Of a stretch of 64,000 nt of DNA, positions 62,301-64,000 are shown one piece after another. The notes below the pieces were generated by a model. That model searched no databases. It saw only the letters and a program-made list of their open reading frames with translations, and was not told the DNA's origin. This stretch comes from Ruminococcus flavefaciens. Lineage in GTDB: Bacteria > Bacillota > Clostridia > Oscillospirales > Ruminococcaceae. The translations under genes were made by a program, and so were the position numbers. Location of the stretch: assembly GCA_023662725.1 (NCBI GenBank), contig JAMPIL010000001.1:1196449-1260448 (forward strand), written 5' to 3'. Each line of letters opens with the position of its first letter. The first letter of the stretch is position 1.

Positions 62301-64000
62301 ATGAAAAGCAATCTGATCGGCCATATTACGGCTATCTCTTCATCAGCAGCAATTTTATTGTGCGCTGCTTCATGCGGAAAAAAAGAGAAAGAAGCGCCTA
62401 AGGCGAGCGAACTTATCAACAATTCCTACCGTTCTGTTGAAATCGACTGCGATATAAATATTGAAAACGTCGATAAAATGTCTTACATCGGAGAATCCGA
62501 TAAAATCTTTATCTCAGGCTACAATTACGATAAGGAAACGTATGAAAGCACTCCCGTTTTTTGCATAGCAGACACTGAATTCAGCAGCGTTCAGAATCTT
62601 GATCTTAATATTCCCGCTCCTGAAAACGGTTATCTTAACATTAATACCTCCGTTTCCGATGGAAAGATATACGCTTTCGCAACAACTACGGATTACGGCG
62701 ATTTCAAACTTCCGGACTATAGTTCAGAGGATTTTGATCCCGAAAAGTTTGACTATGAAGCTATGGAAAAAGCTGCGAAAACCTCTTACATCCTTTACTC
62801 ATTTGACGAATCCGGCAGCCAGCTTTCCGTAACTGACGTAGATCTAACCGGCATAAGCGAAGAGGATGAAAACGAAAACGGCGGCATTAACATCGGAAAT
62901 ATTTTCTCATGCGGCAACGACAAATTTATCGTTGAAACATACAGTATGGATCAATCATATTACCTCATGAATTCCGACGGAACTTTTTCCGGTAAACTCG
63001 AACTTGACGCATTTAACTGGATAAACAGCATATCCGCTGCTGCCGACGGAAATATCGCAGTTATGGGATATGGTGAAAAAGGTCCGGAGATACGTTTCGT
63101 TGATCCGTCAAATCTTTCTCAGGTAGGCGAAACTGTTGAACTCGATAATTTCAACGGTTCAAACACAATGATAAAAGGTACAGGCGATTACAGTCTTTAT
63201 ATGTCCGGCAGCACAGCTCTCTACGGTCTTAAAGACGGAAACATTGAGGAAATCGTAAACTGGCTGAATTCCGATATAAACGGCGATTATGTAAACTCTA
63301 TCATAGCTCTTGACAATGGCGACTTTATCGTTTATATCAACAACTGGCAGACAGATGAAAAAAGCTTCTGCCGCCTTACTAAAAGAGATACATCCGAGCT
63401 TGAAAACACAAAGGTTATAACCATAGCCGCTATGTATCCCGATAGCGATCTTATGGAAAAAATCACTGAATTCAATAAATCAAGCGATGAATACCGTTTC
63501 AGAATAAATGATTACAGCCAGTATTTCGAATACGATTCGGAATCAAACAAAACCATAAACACTCCTGAAAATCAGCTTAAAATGGATATTATAGCCGGTA
63601 AAGAGCCTGATATGATATACAACCCTGATAACTCGCTTCTAAGCGTTCTTGCTCCTAAGGGAACGTTTGCAGATCTGTATCAGTTCCTCGATAACGGCGG
63701 CAGCCTTTCAAGAGACGATCTTCTGCCGAATGTTCTTAAAGCCTATGAGATAGACGGAAAGCTTGTTTCAATTTCAAATTCATTCAGTATTTCAACATAT
63801 GGAGTAAAGAAAAAATATTTTGATAAAGACAGTTGGACTTTTGACGAAATGGTCGAGGTATATGACGGTCTTTCATCCAAAATGGACTTTATGGTAAACA
63901 ACTCTAAAGAAAACGTTTTTTCATTTCTTAGCTATAACACTGATTCATTTATTGACTATAAAAACGGAACATGCAATTTCGATTCTCCTGAATTTATCAA
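62301..64000 (+). CDS. Solute-binding lipoprotein with large N-terminal extension (partial)
   Basis: 566 codons are visible with no stop before the window end. The N-terminus has a lipobox (CAASC, about Cys24). Residues about 35-365 form repeated beta strands with GGINIGNIFSCGNDKF, AADGNIAVMGYG and LDNGDFIVYINNW, suggestive of a beta propeller. From about 370 (KVITIAAMYPDSDLMEKI, then LKMDIIAGKEPDMIY) it is a family 1 extracellular solute-binding protein for sugars. The reading comes from my own translation. It ends the visible operon after two permeases, adaptor and MacB-like protein, and AAAGGA precedes its ATG. Confidence 0.85.
   Translation, partial: MKSNLIGHITAISSSAAILLCAASCGKKEKEAPKASELINNSYRSVEIDCDINIENVDKMSYIGESDKIFISGYNYDKETYESTPVFCIADTEFSSVQNLDLNIPAPENGYLNINTSVSDGKIYAFATTTDYGDFKLPDYSSEDFDPEKFDYEAMEKAAKTSYILYSFDESGSQLSVTDVDLTGISEEDENENGGINIGNIFSCGNDKFIVETYSMDQSYYLMNSDGTFSGKLELDAFNWINSISAAADGNIAVMGYGEKGPEIRFVDPSNLSQVGETVELDNFNGSNTMIKGTGDYSLYMSGSTALYGLKDGNIEEIVNWLNSDINGDYVNSIIALDNGDFIVYINNWQTDEKSFCRLTKRDTSELENTKVITIAAMYPDSDLMEKITEFNKSSDEYRFRINDYSQYFEYDSESNKTINTPENQLKMDIIAGKEPDMIYNPDNSLLSVLAPKGTFADLYQFLDNGGSLSRDDLLPNVLKAYEIDGKLVSISNSFSISTYGVKKKYFDKDSWTFDEMVEVYDGLSSKMDFMVNNSKENVFSFLSYNTDSFIDYKNGTCNFDSPEFI

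Overview
The window looks like the chromosome of a fibre-degrading, Gram-positive Ruminococcus (Oscillospiraceae, Clostridia), closest in gene content to Ruminococcus flavefaciens. The decisive evidence is a complete scaffoldin cluster on the minus strand in the order scaC-scaA-scaB-cttA-scaE, with cohesins, dockerins, X-dockerins and a sortase-anchored terminal protein. A-T-rich intergenic DNA, AGGAGG-type ribosome binding sites, consensus -35/-10 promoters with 17-base spacing, a GerA-type germination operon and threonine-homopolymer linkers on exported proteins fit the same assignment. Species identity is inferred from gene content only.

Layout. 1-1.6 kb: divergent galE (cut by the window edge) and a TtcA-like tRNA thiolase. 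1.6-12.2 kb: cellulosome cluster, apparently two transcription units: scaC-scaA-scaB, closed by a strong terminator, and cttA-scaE with its own tandem promoters. 12.3-15.4 kb: a CapA-like lipoprotein, tRNA-dihydrouridine synthase and GtrA. 15.5-19.8 kb: polA-rimI-tsaD and a small Cys-rich protein. 19.9-24.1 kb: gerA-gerB-gerC and a CorA/ZntB-type transporter with a leader ORF. 24.2-30.9 kb: one 2234-residue sortase-anchored adhesin. 31.2-37.1 kb: an operon of two membrane sulfatase-fold transferases, a one-helix protein and a YidC-TagF fusion. 37.3-38.8 kb: an ECF sigma factor and a Thr-rich membrane partner. 39-47.9 kb: comM/yifB, rodA, DUF421/DUF4363, a cytidylate-kinase-like protein, a peptidoglycan-binding protein, pckG, small membrane proteins and an RHH regulator. 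48-56.5 kb: a CAP-dockerin protein, a CPBP protease, ThrE, Ldh and a papain-type protease with 20 CxxC repeats and a dockerin. 56.6-56.9 kb: three tRNAs (His, Arg, Gly). 57.5-64 kb: an operon joining sugar-ABC permeases to an HlyD-like adaptor, a MacB-like extracellular protein and a solute-binding lipoprotein that runs off the window.

How the genes work together. By analogy with R. flavefaciens, enzymes dock on ScaA/ScaC cohesins, the ScaA dockerin binds ScaB, and the X-dockerins of ScaB and CttA plug into ScaE, which sortase attaches to the wall. The window holds nine clear cohesins (ScaC 1, ScaA 1, ScaB 6, ScaE 1) and six dockerin proteins, two of them non-carbohydrase (CAP and papain-type).

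Best candidates for undescribed biology are the YidC-glycerophosphotransferase fusion operon, the hybrid importer/adaptor operon, the adhesin with one domain nested in another, the CxxC-repeat protease, and the leader peptide ahead of a transporter that carries GIN instead of GMN. No CRISPR array, insertion sequence, prophage or rRNA was seen.
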